From: Lachnospiraceae bacterium 28-4
Lineage (GTDB): Bacteria > Bacillota > Clostridia > Lachnospirales > Lachnospiraceae
Reading direction: 5' to 3'
Assembly (NCBI GenBank): GCA_000403275.2
Contig: KE159599.1
Span: forward strand, 977,548-1,041,547
Length of the DNA: 64,000 nt
Of this stretch, positions 7,682 to 18,680 are shown piece after piece; position 1 is the first letter of the stretch; each line of letters begins with the position of its first letter. A model generated the notes under the pieces. The model was given only the letters and a program-made list of their open reading frames with translations, was not told the DNA's origin and did not search any database. Made by a program: the position numbers and the translations under genes.

Positions 7682-9175
7682 TTATTTCCGCCTTGCCAAA
7701 TATTTATAAAAAAAATCATTTTCCAGATCATATGTATAATAGTTATATTTCCAATCATCCTGTATATCTTCATTGGACGGATCTGCTAATTGTTCCAGCG
7801 TCCCATAACCGTCAGTCCGGTAAATCTCTCCAATCTCATTTTTCGTAATGCTTTCCCTCAAATTTAAAAAAGGATAAAACGCCCCAATTACCAAACCAGC
7901 CACCAGCAAAGTTTTTCTTATGGTCAGGCTCTTGTCCCTTTCTTCCTGCAATCCAAGAAAACGCAAAATAAGAATCATAAGAACGAACAAAGCAGGAATA
8001 CTCGTTCTCATCGTAAAGTCATTGTATAGCCCCATGGAAAACCTCGGATAAACAGAAAGCGCCGCTATGGTAATCCAGTACAGGTAATTCTTTCTGTTTT
8101 CTTTAAATAGGAGCAACGCATAAAATCCGAACATAAAAAAACAAAAGATAAAATAAAATTCCGGTTTCTTCCCATAGTCAAGCCAGTGAAAGCCTAAGTA
8201 TTCCGGTTTTGATCCTGAAATATTTCCCCAAAAATAAAATACTTGAACGCAGCCCGCAGCCGCCAAAAGAATATTTGATGCGCTAAATGCCTTTTTTGCC
8301 CGCTGCCATCCCCCCTGGACTATATCACACAAATAAACCGCCAACATCATTGCCGCAACTCCGACCATAGCAAACCCGCTATACAGGAGGACGGGCAGAC
8401 CAATCAAAACATAATTCTGCGTTTTATGAGGACGAAGCAGCAGCAAAACAGTCGCCAGCCAAGGCACGACCGCCTGTCCCGGCACCCATTTCAGCAGACT
8501 CCAATTCGATGTATATTGAATTCTTACGGTTTCCGGATTCATCCATTCATGGCTGCCAAATGGAAAATTATCAGGATACAAGCTTCCGCATACCGTCTGC
8601 CCCAAGGGCAGCATACCGCTGCTAAATACGAACAAAAGCCCCAGGCAAAGAATCTGCCCCTTCCGGCTCTTTATCTCCCCCGCTTTTATTACAAGAATCC
8701 ACAAAAGAAAAATGCCTGCCGCCGCCAACGCGTATTGAGCCAATTCCGCTGCCCGAAAAGAACCGAAAATTTTTCCTGCTATGGCCGGAAGCAAATAAAA
8801 CCCCGTATAATAGCACAGCATGGATTCGCCGTAATCTGTTTGATATATGACCGGCCATTCCTTTTCCGCCAAGTCATGCATGACCGCATTATGTTTCATC
8901 CAGTCGCCCGCCTGTCCGGTAAACGCCCCGATTCCGGTATGCCAGCAGAAAAAAAGAACAAGCAGCACGCCTATACACAGCGTTCTTTTTGATAGAAATA
9001 CCGTGTCTTCCATTTCATGGCACCACGACCGCATTCCAAGAATAAAACCAATTCCCAGAACAACACAAATTCCGATTGCCCATGCCGGCCTCAGCCAGCC
9101 CGCAAAAAAAACCGCCATTGCAGAATACATGTAAATAAATGCAGCAACCGCTATGCCTTTTATCTTAATTTCCAT
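7682..9175 (-). CDS. Polytopic membrane protein, GT-C-like, function unknown
   Basis: 497 aa with about 11-12 hydrophobic segments from residue 7 onward. The ATG has AAGGA 8 nt upstream. A periplasmic-facing loop after the third helix (GAFTGQAGDWMKHNAVMHDL) has the acidic and histidine residues seen in the first loop of lipid-linked sugar transferases. The C-terminus is soluble and charged. It is first in the cassette with the GT2 and the 719-aa GT-C protein, 35 bp upstream of the GT2. An alternative is an O-antigen ligase/flippase-type protein. I do not recognise a specific family. Confidence 0.55.
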   Translation of the reverse strand: MEIKIKGIAVAAFIYMYSAMAVFFAGWLRPAWAIGICVVLGIGFILGMRSWCHEMEDTVFLSKRTLCIGVLLVLFFCWHTGIGAFTGQAGDWMKHNAVMHDLAEKEWPVIYQTDYGESMLCYYTGFYLLPAIAGKIFGSFRAAELAQYALAAAGIFLLWILVIKAGEIKSRKGQILCLGLLFVFSSGMLPLGQTVCGSLYPDNFPFGSHEWMNPETVRIQYTSNWSLLKWVPGQAVVPWLATVLLLLRPHKTQNYVLIGLPVLLYSGFAMVGVAAMMLAVYLCDIVQGGWQRAKKAFSASNILLAAAGCVQVFYFWGNISGSKPEYLGFHWLDYGKKPEFYFIFCFFMFGFYALLLFKENRKNYLYWITIAALSVYPRFSMGLYNDFTMRTSIPALFVLMILILRFLGLQEERDKSLTIRKTLLVAGLVIGAFYPFLNLRESITKNEIGEIYRTDGYGTLEQLADPSNEDIQDDWKYNYYTYDLENDFFYKYLARRK

Positions 9176-9202
9176 ATCACAAATCCTTCACTTCTATTTT
9201 TT

Positions 9203-9247
9203 AAGATATAAAATATCTTATTTTTGTATTATACGATATTAAATATC
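9203..9247. promoter_or_regulatory. Paired palindromic operators in a divergent promoter region
   Basis: Two AT-rich palindromes sit between the divergent genes: AAGATAT-AAA-ATATCTT at 9203-9219 and GATATT-A-AATATC at 9235-9247. Both are followed by TTATTT. They are well placed to bind the HTH protein encoded at 9335 and control both directions. This is inference from symmetry and position. Confidence 0.5.
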
Positions 9248-9334
9248 TTATTTCAAGCATATATTGCATTAGAATCAATACAAATGCCTTTACCAGTTAT
9301 TAGATACATCATTTCAGAAAGGTACGGTTATTCT

Positions 9335-9652
9335 ATGTATGAAGAGGAATTATTTGCAAAAAGGCTGGAACAACTCCGGCTTGAAAAAAATGTTTCCGCC
9401 CGGGAAATGAGTCTTTCCCTCGGGCAGAATCCCAGCTATATCAACAGGATAGAAAGTGGAAAAGCTCTCCCTTCCCTTTCTTTATTTTTTTACATTTGTG
9501 ATTATTTTCAGATTTCACCCAAAGATTTTTTTGACGAAAGCCAAAATAATTTTTACAGCACCGGGGAATTGATCAAAGAGATACGGAAACTGACGGGCCC
9601 GCAGGTCCAACACCTCCTTGCGGTCATCAAAGATATCAATCATTCCCACTAG
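9335..9652 (+). CDS. Small XRE-family HTH transcriptional regulator
   Basis: 105 aa starting MYEEELFAKRLEQLRLEKN; AAAGG lies about 12 nt upstream, whereas the 37 codons further upstream run through the operator region. The HTH is residues 8-60, with VSAREMSLSLGQNPSYINRIESGKALPS as helices 2-3. The remaining 45 residues are a short acidic tail with no ligand domain. It is divergent from the membrane glycosylation cassette and follows two palindromes, so it probably regulates itself and that cassette. Confidence 0.8.
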   Translation: MYEEELFAKRLEQLRLEKNVSAREMSLSLGQNPSYINRIESGKALPSLSLFFYICDYFQISPKDFFDESQNNFYSTGELIKEIRKLTGPQVQHLLAVIKDINHSH

Positions 9653-9766
9653 CGCCACATTACGCCTGTTTTGGGAAATTTACAGCATGGACAGCCCTCA
9701 TGGTTCCATAGTATAATGTTCTCGCAACTTTCAGTTTCATTTACAAATAGAGTGAGGAATCAGCTT

Positions 9767-11014
9767 ATGAAAACTATGAAAAAGATACTTTCATCCGCAT
9801 CCCGGGCTGTTGGTATTTTATGCCTTTCGTTTCTCATATGCAGCTGCGGACAGGGAGCGGCGGAAGAACTTCCACTTGGAGAAGCCAATGAAAACCCGGC
9901 AGATTCCGTAGAAGATACTTCCACGGATATTTCCGCAGATACTACAGCAGAAACAGAAGAAGAAACTTCGGAGGAAGAAGCAGAAGAAGCCCCCGGCCTC
10001 CCTGTGATCGGAGAACGGGAGATCAAAAGCGGCAAGATGCAGAGTTACCTTACCGGGGAATGGATTGAAAAAGAAAAAGCAACCAGGCGGCCTATCGCCG
10101 TTATGATACCAAACAACAAACCGGCCATGCCTCAATACGGACTTTCCAAAGCTGCCATTATTTACGAAGCTCCCGTGGAAGGCCGGATTACCCGCCTTAT
10201 GGCAGTCTTTGAAGATTATGACGAACTGGACCATATCGGCCCTGTCAGAAGCAGCCGCGATTATTTTGTCTATGTCGCCATGGGGTATGAAGCCATTTAC
10301 TGCAACTGGGGATTGGCAAGGCCATATGTGGAAGAACTCCTCAGCCGGGACACCGTCCAGAACATCAGCGCAGCCGTGGAAGGTATCCACAATCCCTCCG
10401 ACGAAGCTTTCGGCAGGCTCAGCCGTCCGGGCTACGCCAAGGAATTTACCGGTTATCTCTTTATTGACGGCCTGGAAAAAGCGATCAAACGTCAGAAATA
10501 TGAAACGGAATACGATGACCTCTATGTTCCTCCCTTTACTTTTATTGCCGATAATTACAGGGCGGAATATGAGGAAAACGAGGATGCCGTTCTCATCTAT
10601 CCCGGTGGAAAAAAAGATAATTCCGGCGGTTACGGCGCATATCGCCCTTATTTTGAATACAATGCCCAGGATAAACTTTACTACCGTTACCAGGACGGAA
10701 AAAAGCAGATTGATGAATACGACGGCAGCCAGTTGGCCGTTTCCAATGTGATCCTTCAATATTGCCACGGAGAAGTAAGGGATAAAAAGGATTATCTCGC
10801 TTTTGGCGTTCACGGCGAAGGCGATGCCCTCGTTTTTACCAACGGCAAAGTGATAGAAGCCACATGGATGCGCTATGACGGCGATGCCACTCCCGCCAAA
10901 TTCTTCGATCAAGACGGAAATGAAATTATTTTTAATCAGGGAAAAACATGGATATGCAATATCTGGGATGAATATAGCGAATTTGTAGAATACGAGCAGG
11001 AGAAAGACTCCTGA
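9767..11014 (+). CDS. DUF3048 (YerB-like) lipoprotein
   Basis: 415 aa beginning MKTMKKILSSASRAVG, a signal peptide ending in the lipobox LICSC (Cys at about 24). GAGG lies 9 nt before the ATG. A Glu/Thr/Ser-rich linker (about residues 30-75) follows, then the DUF3048 domain with RPIAVMIPNNKPAMPQYGLS and GPVRSSRDYFV, and a second C-terminal domain ending in WICNIWDE. Members are extracytoplasmic and of unknown biochemical function. It stands alone between the HTH gene and a terminator shared with dnaJ. Confidence 0.88.
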   Translation: MKTMKKILSSASRAVGILCLSFLICSCGQGAAEELPLGEANENPADSVEDTSTDISADTTAETEEETSEEEAEEAPGLPVIGEREIKSGKMQSYLTGEWIEKEKATRRPIAVMIPNNKPAMPQYGLSKAAIIYEAPVEGRITRLMAVFEDYDELDHIGPVRSSRDYFVYVAMGYEAIYCNWGLARPYVEELLSRDTVQNISAAVEGIHNPSDEAFGRLSRPGYAKEFTGYLFIDGLEKAIKRQKYETEYDDLYVPPFTFIADNYRAEYEENEDAVLIYPGGKKDNSGGYGAYRPYFEYNAQDKLYYRYQDGKKQIDEYDGSQLAVSNVILQYCHGEVRDKKDYLAFGVHGEGDALVFTNGKVIEATWMRYDGDATPAKFFDQDGNEIIFNQGKTWICNIWDEYSEFVEYEQEKDS

Positions 11015-11028
11015 ATCTTATGCCAAAA

Positions 11029-11075
11029 AAGAACTTCTAAGCGCACACCGTTTGGTGTTTCGCTAAGAAGTTCTT
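11029..11075. terminator. Bidirectional terminator between the DUF3048 gene and dnaJ
   Basis: AAGAACTTCT (11029-11038) pairs with AGAAGTTCTT (11066-11075), extended inward by AGCG/CGCT. A-rich sequence on the left and TTCTTAT on the right suit termination of both convergent genes. Confidence 0.75.
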
Positions 11076-11095
11076 CTTATGTTTTGATTGGTTAT

Positions 11096-12256
11096 TTATT
11101 TCCAAAACTTCCTTTTTTTGTCTTTCACTTCTCCGGCATCCGCTGATGCTTCCTTCGCCGCATTCAGGGAATTTCCCGTTTCCGCATCAAACTGTTTCAG
11201 AAGTTCCTTCGCCTCATGGGAAAGCTTATCCGGCACGCGTACTACCAAAGTAACATAATGGTCACCCCGGTTATCTTTATTTCTCAGGGATGGTACGCCT
11301 TTTCCTTTTAAACGCACCCTTGTATCGGTCTGCGTCCCCGCTTTCACGTCATAAATCACCTTGCCGTCAACCGTATCGATCACAATCTCTCCGCCCAATG
11401 CCGCAACTGCAAAAGACACCGGCACGGTAGAATAAATATTGTAATCCTGCCTCTGGAATACGGGATGTCTGCCTACAATCACTTCTACAAGCAGATCCCC
11501 TCTCGGCCCGCCGTTACTTCCTGGCTCGCCTTTATCCCTGATACGCACGCTCTGCCCATTATCGATTCCCGCAGGGATGCTTACCTTTATCTTCTTCCTG
11601 TTGGCAATATATCCGCTTCCATGGCAGTCAGTACATTTATCTTTGATCACTTTGCCCGTTCCGTTACATTCCGGGCAGGTCTGTACATTCCTAACCGTGC
11701 CAAAAAAGGATTGCTGTGTAAATACGATCTGTCCCTTGCCGCCGCACTTCTGGCAGGTTTCGGGACTCGTTCCCGGTTTCGCGCCGCTCCCATGACAGGA
11801 AGCACATTCGTCTTTCAACGTAAGTTCCAACTCTTTCTCAATGCCGAATACGGCTTCCTCAAAGGTAATTCTTACGCTGGTACGAATATTGGCTCCTTTC
11901 ATTGGGCCGCTGCTTGCCCTTCCGCCTCTTCGGCCGCCCCCAAAGAAATCACCGAAAATATCGCCAAAGATATCGCTGAAATCCGCGCTGTTAAAGTCAA
12001 AACCGCCAAAGCCGCCCGAGCCGCCTTCAAATGCCGCATGGCCGAACTGATCATATTGACGTTTCTTCTCCGGATCGCTGAGTACGGCATATGCTTCCGA
12101 AGCCTCTTTAAACTTTTTTTCCGCCTCTTTATCACCCGGATTCATATCCGGGTGATATTTTTTGGCCAAAACACGGTATGCCTTTTTGATCGCCGCTTCA
12201 TCCGCATTTTTATCTACTCCGAGAACCTCGTAATAGTCTCGTTTTTGCTCTGCCAT
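11096..12256 (-). CDS. dnaJ: Chaperone DnaJ (Hsp40)
   Basis: 386 aa with the full class I architecture. The J domain is residues 1-70 with [12 protein letters not shown] (HPD triad that stimulates DnaK ATPase). A Gly/Phe-rich region follows (about 75-105). Four CxxCxGxG zinc repeats come next: [24 protein letters not shown] and CTDCHGSG (about 145-215). The C-terminal substrate domain is last. It lies 39 bp after dnaK in the heat-shock operon under HrcA/CIRCE control. Confidence 0.98.
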   Translation of the reverse strand: MAEQKRDYYEVLGVDKNADEAAIKKAYRVLAKKYHPDMNPGDKEAEKKFKEASEAYAVLSDPEKKRQYDQFGHAAFEGGSGGFGGFDFNSADFSDIFGDIFGDFFGGGRRGGRASSGPMKGANIRTSVRITFEEAVFGIEKELELTLKDECASCHGSGAKPGTSPETCQKCGGKGQIVFTQQSFFGTVRNVQTCPECNGTGKVIKDKCTDCHGSGYIANRKKIKVSIPAGIDNGQSVRIRDKGEPGSNGGPRGDLLVEVIVGRHPVFQRQDYNIYSTVPVSFAVAALGGEIVIDTVDGKVIYDVKAGTQTDTRVRLKGKGVPSLRNKDNRGDHYVTLVVRVPDKLSHEAKELLKQFDAETGNSLNAAKEASADAGEVKDKKRKFWK

Positions 12257-12295
12257 AACTAACTCCTCTTAAAACTTTTTTTAGAAGCCTTCTAT

Positions 12296-14179
<1,884 letters not shown>

Positions 14180-14313
14180 CTAAAAATTATAAAATTATGC
14201 TATAAAATTACCCTATTAGATAGTTACCAAAAATCTATATAACAGAAACCCATTATATACTTATTCTTTATGCGCGCCGGCCAACCTAGTTTTGTTCCCG
14301 GCCATCCGAACCG

Positions 14314-15006
14314 TCAGCTGACTACGGCCACCATGCTGTGCCTTACGACGGAATCCCTGTAAGTATATCCCTTTTGCAACTCCTGAGCCACGATGCCGGT
14401 CTCATATTCCTCGCTCTCCACCTGCATAACCGCGTTATGGTAATCGGGATCAAATTCCTGCCCAATGGCCTCTATCGGCTTTACTCCGATGTTTTCCAGC
14501 TCTGTCATAAGCTGTTTGTAAATCATCTGCATTCCATCCGCGAATCCGTTTCCTTTTTCCTCTTCGGGAACGCTTGCCAAGCCCCTTTCGAAATTATCCA
14601 CTACCGGAAGGATTTTTTCGATTACGCTCTTCGCCCCGATTTCATACATCGCTGTTTTTTCCTTATCGGTGCGCTTTCTGAAATTATCGAATTCTGCCAT
14701 CTGGCGCTTTACCCGATCCTCCAGTTCTTCGATCTTCTGCTTCAGCGCATCCTGCTTCTTATCCGCCTTATTTTTCTTTTTAAACAGCTTCTTTCCTGTC
14801 GTTTCTTCCGAACCGGCCTGGTCAGCAGCGCCATCTTCCGTATCCGCTTCCCCTGCCTCTTCCGTTTCAGGGCAGTCATTCCCTTCCTGATTTTCTTCTT
14901 CCAGCTCTTCGCCCTCCGCTTCTTCGATATCCATATCTTCGCGATTTATCTCATTGTCATTCATATCCTCGATATTCATATCTCTCTGCTCTGCCAATTT
15001 TCTCAT
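14314..15006 (-). CDS. grpE: Nucleotide exchange factor GrpE
   Basis: 230 aa. The first 75 residues are very acidic (Glu/Asp repeats), then a long coiled coil, then the head domain with ANFERGL-like NFERGLASV, IGVKPIEAIGQEFDPDYHNAV and the ending YTYRDSVVRHSMVAVV. GrpE releases ADP from DnaK. The start is uncertain: the ATG at 15006 is only 1 nt from AGGGAGG, while an in-frame TTG three codons later has 10-nt spacing. It follows hrcA by 8 bp. Confidence 0.95.
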   Translation of the reverse strand: MRKLAEQRDMNIEDMNDNEINREDMDIEEAEGEELEEENQEGNDCPETEEAGEADTEDGAADQAGSEETTGKKLFKKKNKADKKQDALKQKIEELEDRVKRQMAEFDNFRKRTDKEKTAMYEIGAKSVIEKILPVVDNFERGLASVPEEEKGNGFADGMQMIYKQLMTELENIGVKPIEAIGQEFDPDYHNAVMQVESEEYETGIVAQELQKGYTYRDSVVRHSMVAVVS

Positions 15007-15014
15007 TCCTCCCT

Positions 15015-16049
15015 TTATTCTTTTTTATTATACAGCTCATCCAACTGGTGCATCAGCGTCTTCAGCGTTCCAACCACTTTATCGTAGTCCATCCGCTTCG
15101 GCCCGATAATACCGATCGTGCCCTTCATTCCTTCCTCCAGCTCGTAAGTCGCCGTTACCACACTACAGTCTTTCATTGTCTTTACCGGAGTCTCATCCCC
15201 GATATAGATCTGAATACCCGTATTGTTCTCATCGGAAAGTCTATCCACTACCAATTCATTCAGCAGCTGTTTTTCTTCAAAAGTATTGATCAGCTCGCTT
15301 GCCTTCTGATTATCCGCCAGCTCCGGATATTTCAGAATATTGTTGGCACCGCTCGTATATATTTCCAGATCTTCATCCGCCTTAATAGCTTCCGCCACAG
15401 CATCGATCACATTCCCTACAATCGAACTGTGTATCCCCGCCTGTTGTTTCATTGCGGTTATCATGCTCAAATTGATTTCTTCCAGGGACAGCCCGTTCAG
15501 GTAAGTATTCAGCAATATATTTAGTTTGAGCAGCGTTTCATCATCCAGGGCATCCTCCACGCTCAGAATGTTATTCTTAATCACATTCCCCTCTATGACG
15601 ATTACTGCAAGAAGCTGATTGATATCCACCCTCGATAACTGGATAAATTTCACTTTGCTTCTATGGATCTGGGGTGCCGATATCATGGTGGCATAATTTG
15701 TATTCTGCGCGAGAACTTTTGCCACCTGTTTGAGAAGATGATCCATCTTATCTTCCCTTTCCAGAAGAAGCTCCCTCAATTCCTCCACTTCCCGCTCTTT
15801 CTCTTCCATCATATGATCCACATACAAGCGGTAGCCTTTATCCGATGGAATCCTCCCTGCGGAAGTATGAGGCTGGACAATATACCCTAATTCTTCCAGA
15901 TCCGCCATTTCATTTCTTATCGTTGCGGAACTCAGGTTCAAATCCGTATATTTCGAAATCGTCCTGCTCCCTACCGGTTCTCCCGTTTCAAGATAATTTC
16001 GGATAATGGCCTGCAATATTTTCATCTTTCTTTCATCTAATGTCTGCAT
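15015..16049 (-). CDS. hrcA: Heat-inducible transcription repressor HrcA
   Basis: 345 aa starting MQTLDERKMKILQAIIRNY with AGGAGG 8 nt upstream; the 12 extra codons of the longer ORF reach toward the CIRCE operator. The N-terminal winged helix contains YLETGEPVGSRTISK and LSSATIRNEMADLEELGY. The GAF-like middle and the C-terminal GTIGIIGPKRMDYDKV are family signatures. HrcA binds CIRCE to repress this operon and depends on GroEL for folding in related species. It is the first gene of hrcA-grpE-dnaK-dnaJ. Confidence 0.97.
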   Translation of the reverse strand: MQTLDERKMKILQAIIRNYLETGEPVGSRTISKYTDLNLSSATIRNEMADLEELGYIVQPHTSAGRIPSDKGYRLYVDHMMEEKEREVEELRELLLEREDKMDHLLKQVAKVLAQNTNYATMISAPQIHRSKVKFIQLSRVDINQLLAVIVIEGNVIKNNILSVEDALDDETLLKLNILLNTYLNGLSLEEINLSMITAMKQQAGIHSSIVGNVIDAVAEAIKADEDLEIYTSGANNILKYPELADNQKASELINTFEEKQLLNELVVDRLSDENNTGIQIYIGDETPVKTMKDCSVVTATYELEEGMKGTIGIIGPKRMDYDKVVGTLKTLMHQLDELYNKKE

Positions 16050-16078
16050 TCTACCATCCTCCTTCCTTATCTTATCTG

Positions 16079-16105
16079 TTAGCACTCAACCTTTTAGAGT
16101 GCTAA
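16079..16105. promoter_or_regulatory. CIRCE operator
   Basis: The canonical inverted repeat TTAGCACTC-N9-GAGTGCTAA is present without mismatch. It lies between the promoter and the hrcA start, where bound HrcA would block the whole operon. Confidence 0.97.
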
Positions 16106-16119
16106 CATCTTCTTACCAT

Positions 16120-16148
16120 AAAATATCACTTACCTACCGTAATGTCAA
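16120..16148 (-). promoter_or_regulatory. Sigma-A promoter of the hrcA-grpE-dnaK-dnaJ operon
   Basis: On the minus strand TTGACA (16148-16143) and TATTTT (16125-16120) are spaced by 17 bp. CIRCE begins 14 bp downstream of the -10, so it overlaps the transcribed leader. Confidence 0.8.
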
Positions 16149-16220
16149 CACATTACTTCAAAAATAATTATAAATAATTCTTAAAAATTTTATTGCCCTC
16201 TGTATAAGCCCGCACATAAA

Positions 16221-16263
16221 AATGACTTTGACATATATCATTTCCAAATATGTCAAAGTCATT
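16221..16263. terminator. Terminator of the DUF6465 gene
   Basis: AATGACTTTGACATAT (16221-16236) pairs with ATATGTCAAAGTCATT (16248-16263), a 16-bp perfect stem. T-runs follow on both strands, so it can stop the minus-strand DUF6465 transcript and any read-through from the other side. Confidence 0.85.
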
Positions 16264-16295
16264 ATATTTTTTGTCCATGCAGGCAAATATGAAAC

Positions 16296-16730
16296 TTAAA
16301 TAAAGAAGCTTCCCGTAATATCTCCGTTGAATACATAGTATACAATGCTTTCCTCCGGCTTTACATAGAGTTCCAGGCTGGCATACTCTTCCTCTTCTTT
16401 GTGAAGGTCATATTTCCACACATCCTTTGCGATCTTCTGAAGATCTTCTGTAGAATAGGATTTACCGGAAAACTGAAAGTGAACCGCCATATTCACTGCT
16501 GTATCTGCTTTTGCTGCCTTCGGCTCTGAGCTCTCTGCTTTCTTTGCCGTCGTTTTCTTTACTGCCGTCTTCTTTGCCGGTGCTTTTTTCGTCGCTGTTT
16601 TTGTCTCTTTCTTTACCGCTGTCTTTACTTCCTCTTTTGTCTCAACTGCATCCGCTTTTACTTCTGCGGGAGCTGCTGTTTCTGTCTTCACCGTCTTAGC
16701 GGCAACCGTCTTTTTCTTCGATTCTGCCAT
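16296..16730 (-). CDS. DUF6465 family protein with histone H1-like Lys/Ala tail
   Basis: 144 aa in two parts. Residues 1-78 are almost only K, A, T, E and V, with repeats such as KKAPAKKTAVKKTTAKK, like histone H1/HU-extension tails. Residues 79-144 form a compact domain (VHFQFSGKSYSTEDLQKI to VFNGDITGSFFI) found as DUF6465 in Clostridia. GGAGAG precedes the ATG. The tail suggests nucleic acid or polyanion binding, but no function is established. It has its own terminator. Confidence 0.75.
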   Translation of the reverse strand: MAESKKKTVAAKTVKTETAAPAEVKADAVETKEEVKTAVKKETKTATKKAPAKKTAVKKTTAKKAESSEPKAAKADTAVNMAVHFQFSGKSYSTEDLQKIAKDVWKYDLHKEEEEYASLELYVKPEESIVYYVFNGDITGSFFI

Positions 16731-16924
16731 ATGTTCTCTCCTTTCACTATCGAGACTCCCCTCGAGAGTATTACAAAATTTAACTTCTCATATCCTCCGG
16801 CAGCATGATTTTTCACCATCTGCGATGCAAACAGCCTTTTGGCTTCCGTTTACGATAAACAGTTTAGCTCAATTCTACTGCCTTGTCAACTTTTACGCGG
16901 CTTTTTCCCTGAAAAACGGCGTTT

Positions 16925-17746
16925 TTAAGCAAGAAACATAAAGTATCCCAACACGACGACGCCCAACACGATTCTATACCATCCGAAGACTTTAAAATCA
17001 TGCTTCTTAATATATCCCATCAGGAAACGGATCACGGCTACCGACACCCCAAATGCCACCGCCATGCCTACTAAGAGAATGGACCATTCGGTCGAGCTGA
17101 AGGCCAGTCCGAATTTTAACAGTTTCAGCAAACTGGCTCCAAACATAACCGGAATCGCCAGAAAGAAAGTAAATTCCGCTGCCGTCGTTCTGGATATCCC
17201 GAGCAGAAGCGCGCCTATTATCGTCGCTCCTGATCTGGATGTGCCCGGAAAAACTGCCGCCGCCAACTGCCATATTCCTATCACAAATGCCATTTTATAT
17301 GTCACTCCAGCAAGATCCGTTACTTTGGGCTTTACCCTTTTATTCCTGTTTTCCACCAAAAGAAATAAAACGCCGAACACAATTAACGCAACAGCGACAC
17401 ATACATAATTATAAAACAATTCGCTGAACAAATCATCAAAAGGCAGCCCGATCACAATAGCCGGAATACAGGCTACCGCTATTTTAAACCATAAAACAAA
17501 AGTATCCTTTTTGATCACCGGTTTTTTCTTAAAATCAAACGGGAAGATCTTATTCCAGAATAAAACGACTACCGCAAGTATGGAGCCAAACTGTATGACA
17601 ACAAGAAATGCATCCCAAAATTCAGGGGTAACATTCAACGTCACAAATTCGTTCACCAGGATCATATGTCCCGTACTGCTGACAGGCAGCCATTCTGTGA
17701 TACCCTGCACAATGCCGAACAATACCGCTTTTAATATTTCTATCAT
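16925..17746 (-). CDS. uppP: Undecaprenyl-diphosphatase UppP (BacA)
   Basis: 273 aa with about eight membrane helices. It recycles undecaprenyl pyrophosphate to the monophosphate carrier for cell wall synthesis and gives bacitracin tolerance. The two catalytic motifs are present: GIVQGITEWLPVSSTGHM (residues 12-29) and FPGTSRSGATIIGALL near residue 165. A ribosome site GGAGAAAGG precedes the ATG. It is on the same strand as the patatin-like gene, 54 bp downstream of it. Confidence 0.97.
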   Translation of the reverse strand: MIEILKAVLFGIVQGITEWLPVSSTGHMILVNEFVTLNVTPEFWDAFLVVIQFGSILAVVVLFWNKIFPFDFKKKPVIKKDTFVLWFKIAVACIPAIVIGLPFDDLFSELFYNYVCVAVALIVFGVLFLLVENRNKRVKPKVTDLAGVTYKMAFVIGIWQLAAAVFPGTSRSGATIIGALLLGISRTTAAEFTFFLAIPVMFGASLLKLLKFGLAFSSTEWSILLVGMAVAFGVSVAVIRFLMGYIKKHDFKVFGWYRIVLGVVVLGYFMFLA

Positions 17747-17800
17747 TGCCTTTCTCCTTTTTTAGTTCAGTATACGCCTTGCCCTCCCGATAAATGCTTA

Positions 17801-18652
17801 TCAGGATAAGTACTCTAAAAGTTCCAGGTAACACTCTTCCGCATCCCGGTAGCCTTCTTCATAAAGCGCATCCAATTTCCGCTTATCCTTTTCCACTCTT
17901 CCTACCGCGCTTTTTCTCTTCGGACGGATAATAAAAGCTTTTCCTTCCTTTTCCATTTCCTCCAGAAAATCCAGCGTTTCATTATATTGCTGATCCCTTG
18001 TTTTCATCAGCTCATATACTTTCGGATACCTGGCATAGCGGGCCTTGACCGCTGCCAGGGCGGACTCGGGTCCTCTTCGGAATCCGGTTTCCTTCGTCAT
18101 AATAACCACATTCTTTTCATTTCCGTCATCAATAGAACGGGCAATCGGAATAGAATCCGCCAGTCCTCCATCCAGATAATATTCTTCCCCTATTTTCACT
18201 TTTCTGGAAACCAAAGGCATAGAGCTGGAAGCACGAACCGCAAGAATATCCTCATGCATATCCTTAAGCTGCATATATTCCGCCTTCCCTGTCCTTATAT
18301 TTGTCACCACTGCATAAGCTTTTCCCTCATATTTCCCGAACGTTTCAAAATCATACGGATCGAGGTAATTTGGGATCAAATCATAACACATATCCGTCCC
18401 GAACAAATCCCCTGTCGTCAAAAGGCTGAACATGCCGCAATATCTTTTATTGTCCAGATAATTCACAGCCACCCTGTATGCCCGCTTTTTCTGTTTGGAC
18501 AAAAAACTGCACAAATGGCATACCCCTGCGGAAACCCCATAACAGGAAGCAAATTCTATTTCTTTATCCAGAAAAAATTCCAGCACGCCGGCAGTATATA
18601 TCCCTTTCATTCCTCCGCCTTCCAAAATAAGGCCCGCTTTATACATACTCAT
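17801..18652 (-). CDS. Patatin-like phospholipase family protein
   Basis: 283 aa starting MSMYKAGLILEGGGMKG; AGAGG lies 6 nt before this ATG. The Ser-Asp dyad of patatin-type lipid hydrolases is visible: the oxyanion loop GGGMKG (residues 11-16), the nucleophile elbow GVSAG near 40 and the aspartate in DGG near 160. It resembles RssA/YjjU-type bacterial members that are cytosolic or membrane-associated acyl hydrolases of unknown substrate. Its stop is followed after 54 bp by uppP. Confidence 0.88.
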   Translation of the reverse strand: MSMYKAGLILEGGGMKGIYTAGVLEFFLDKEIEFASCYGVSAGVCHLCSFLSKQKKRAYRVAVNYLDNKRYCGMFSLLTTGDLFGTDMCYDLIPNYLDPYDFETFGKYEGKAYAVVTNIRTGKAEYMQLKDMHEDILAVRASSSMPLVSRKVKIGEEYYLDGGLADSIPIARSIDDGNEKNVVIMTKETGFRRGPESALAAVKARYARYPKVYELMKTRDQQYNETLDFLEEMEKEGKAFIIRPKRKSAVGRVEKDKRKLDALYEEGYRDAEECYLELLEYLS

Positions 18653-18680
18653 ATTTAACCTCTTTTCTATATTACTTCTT

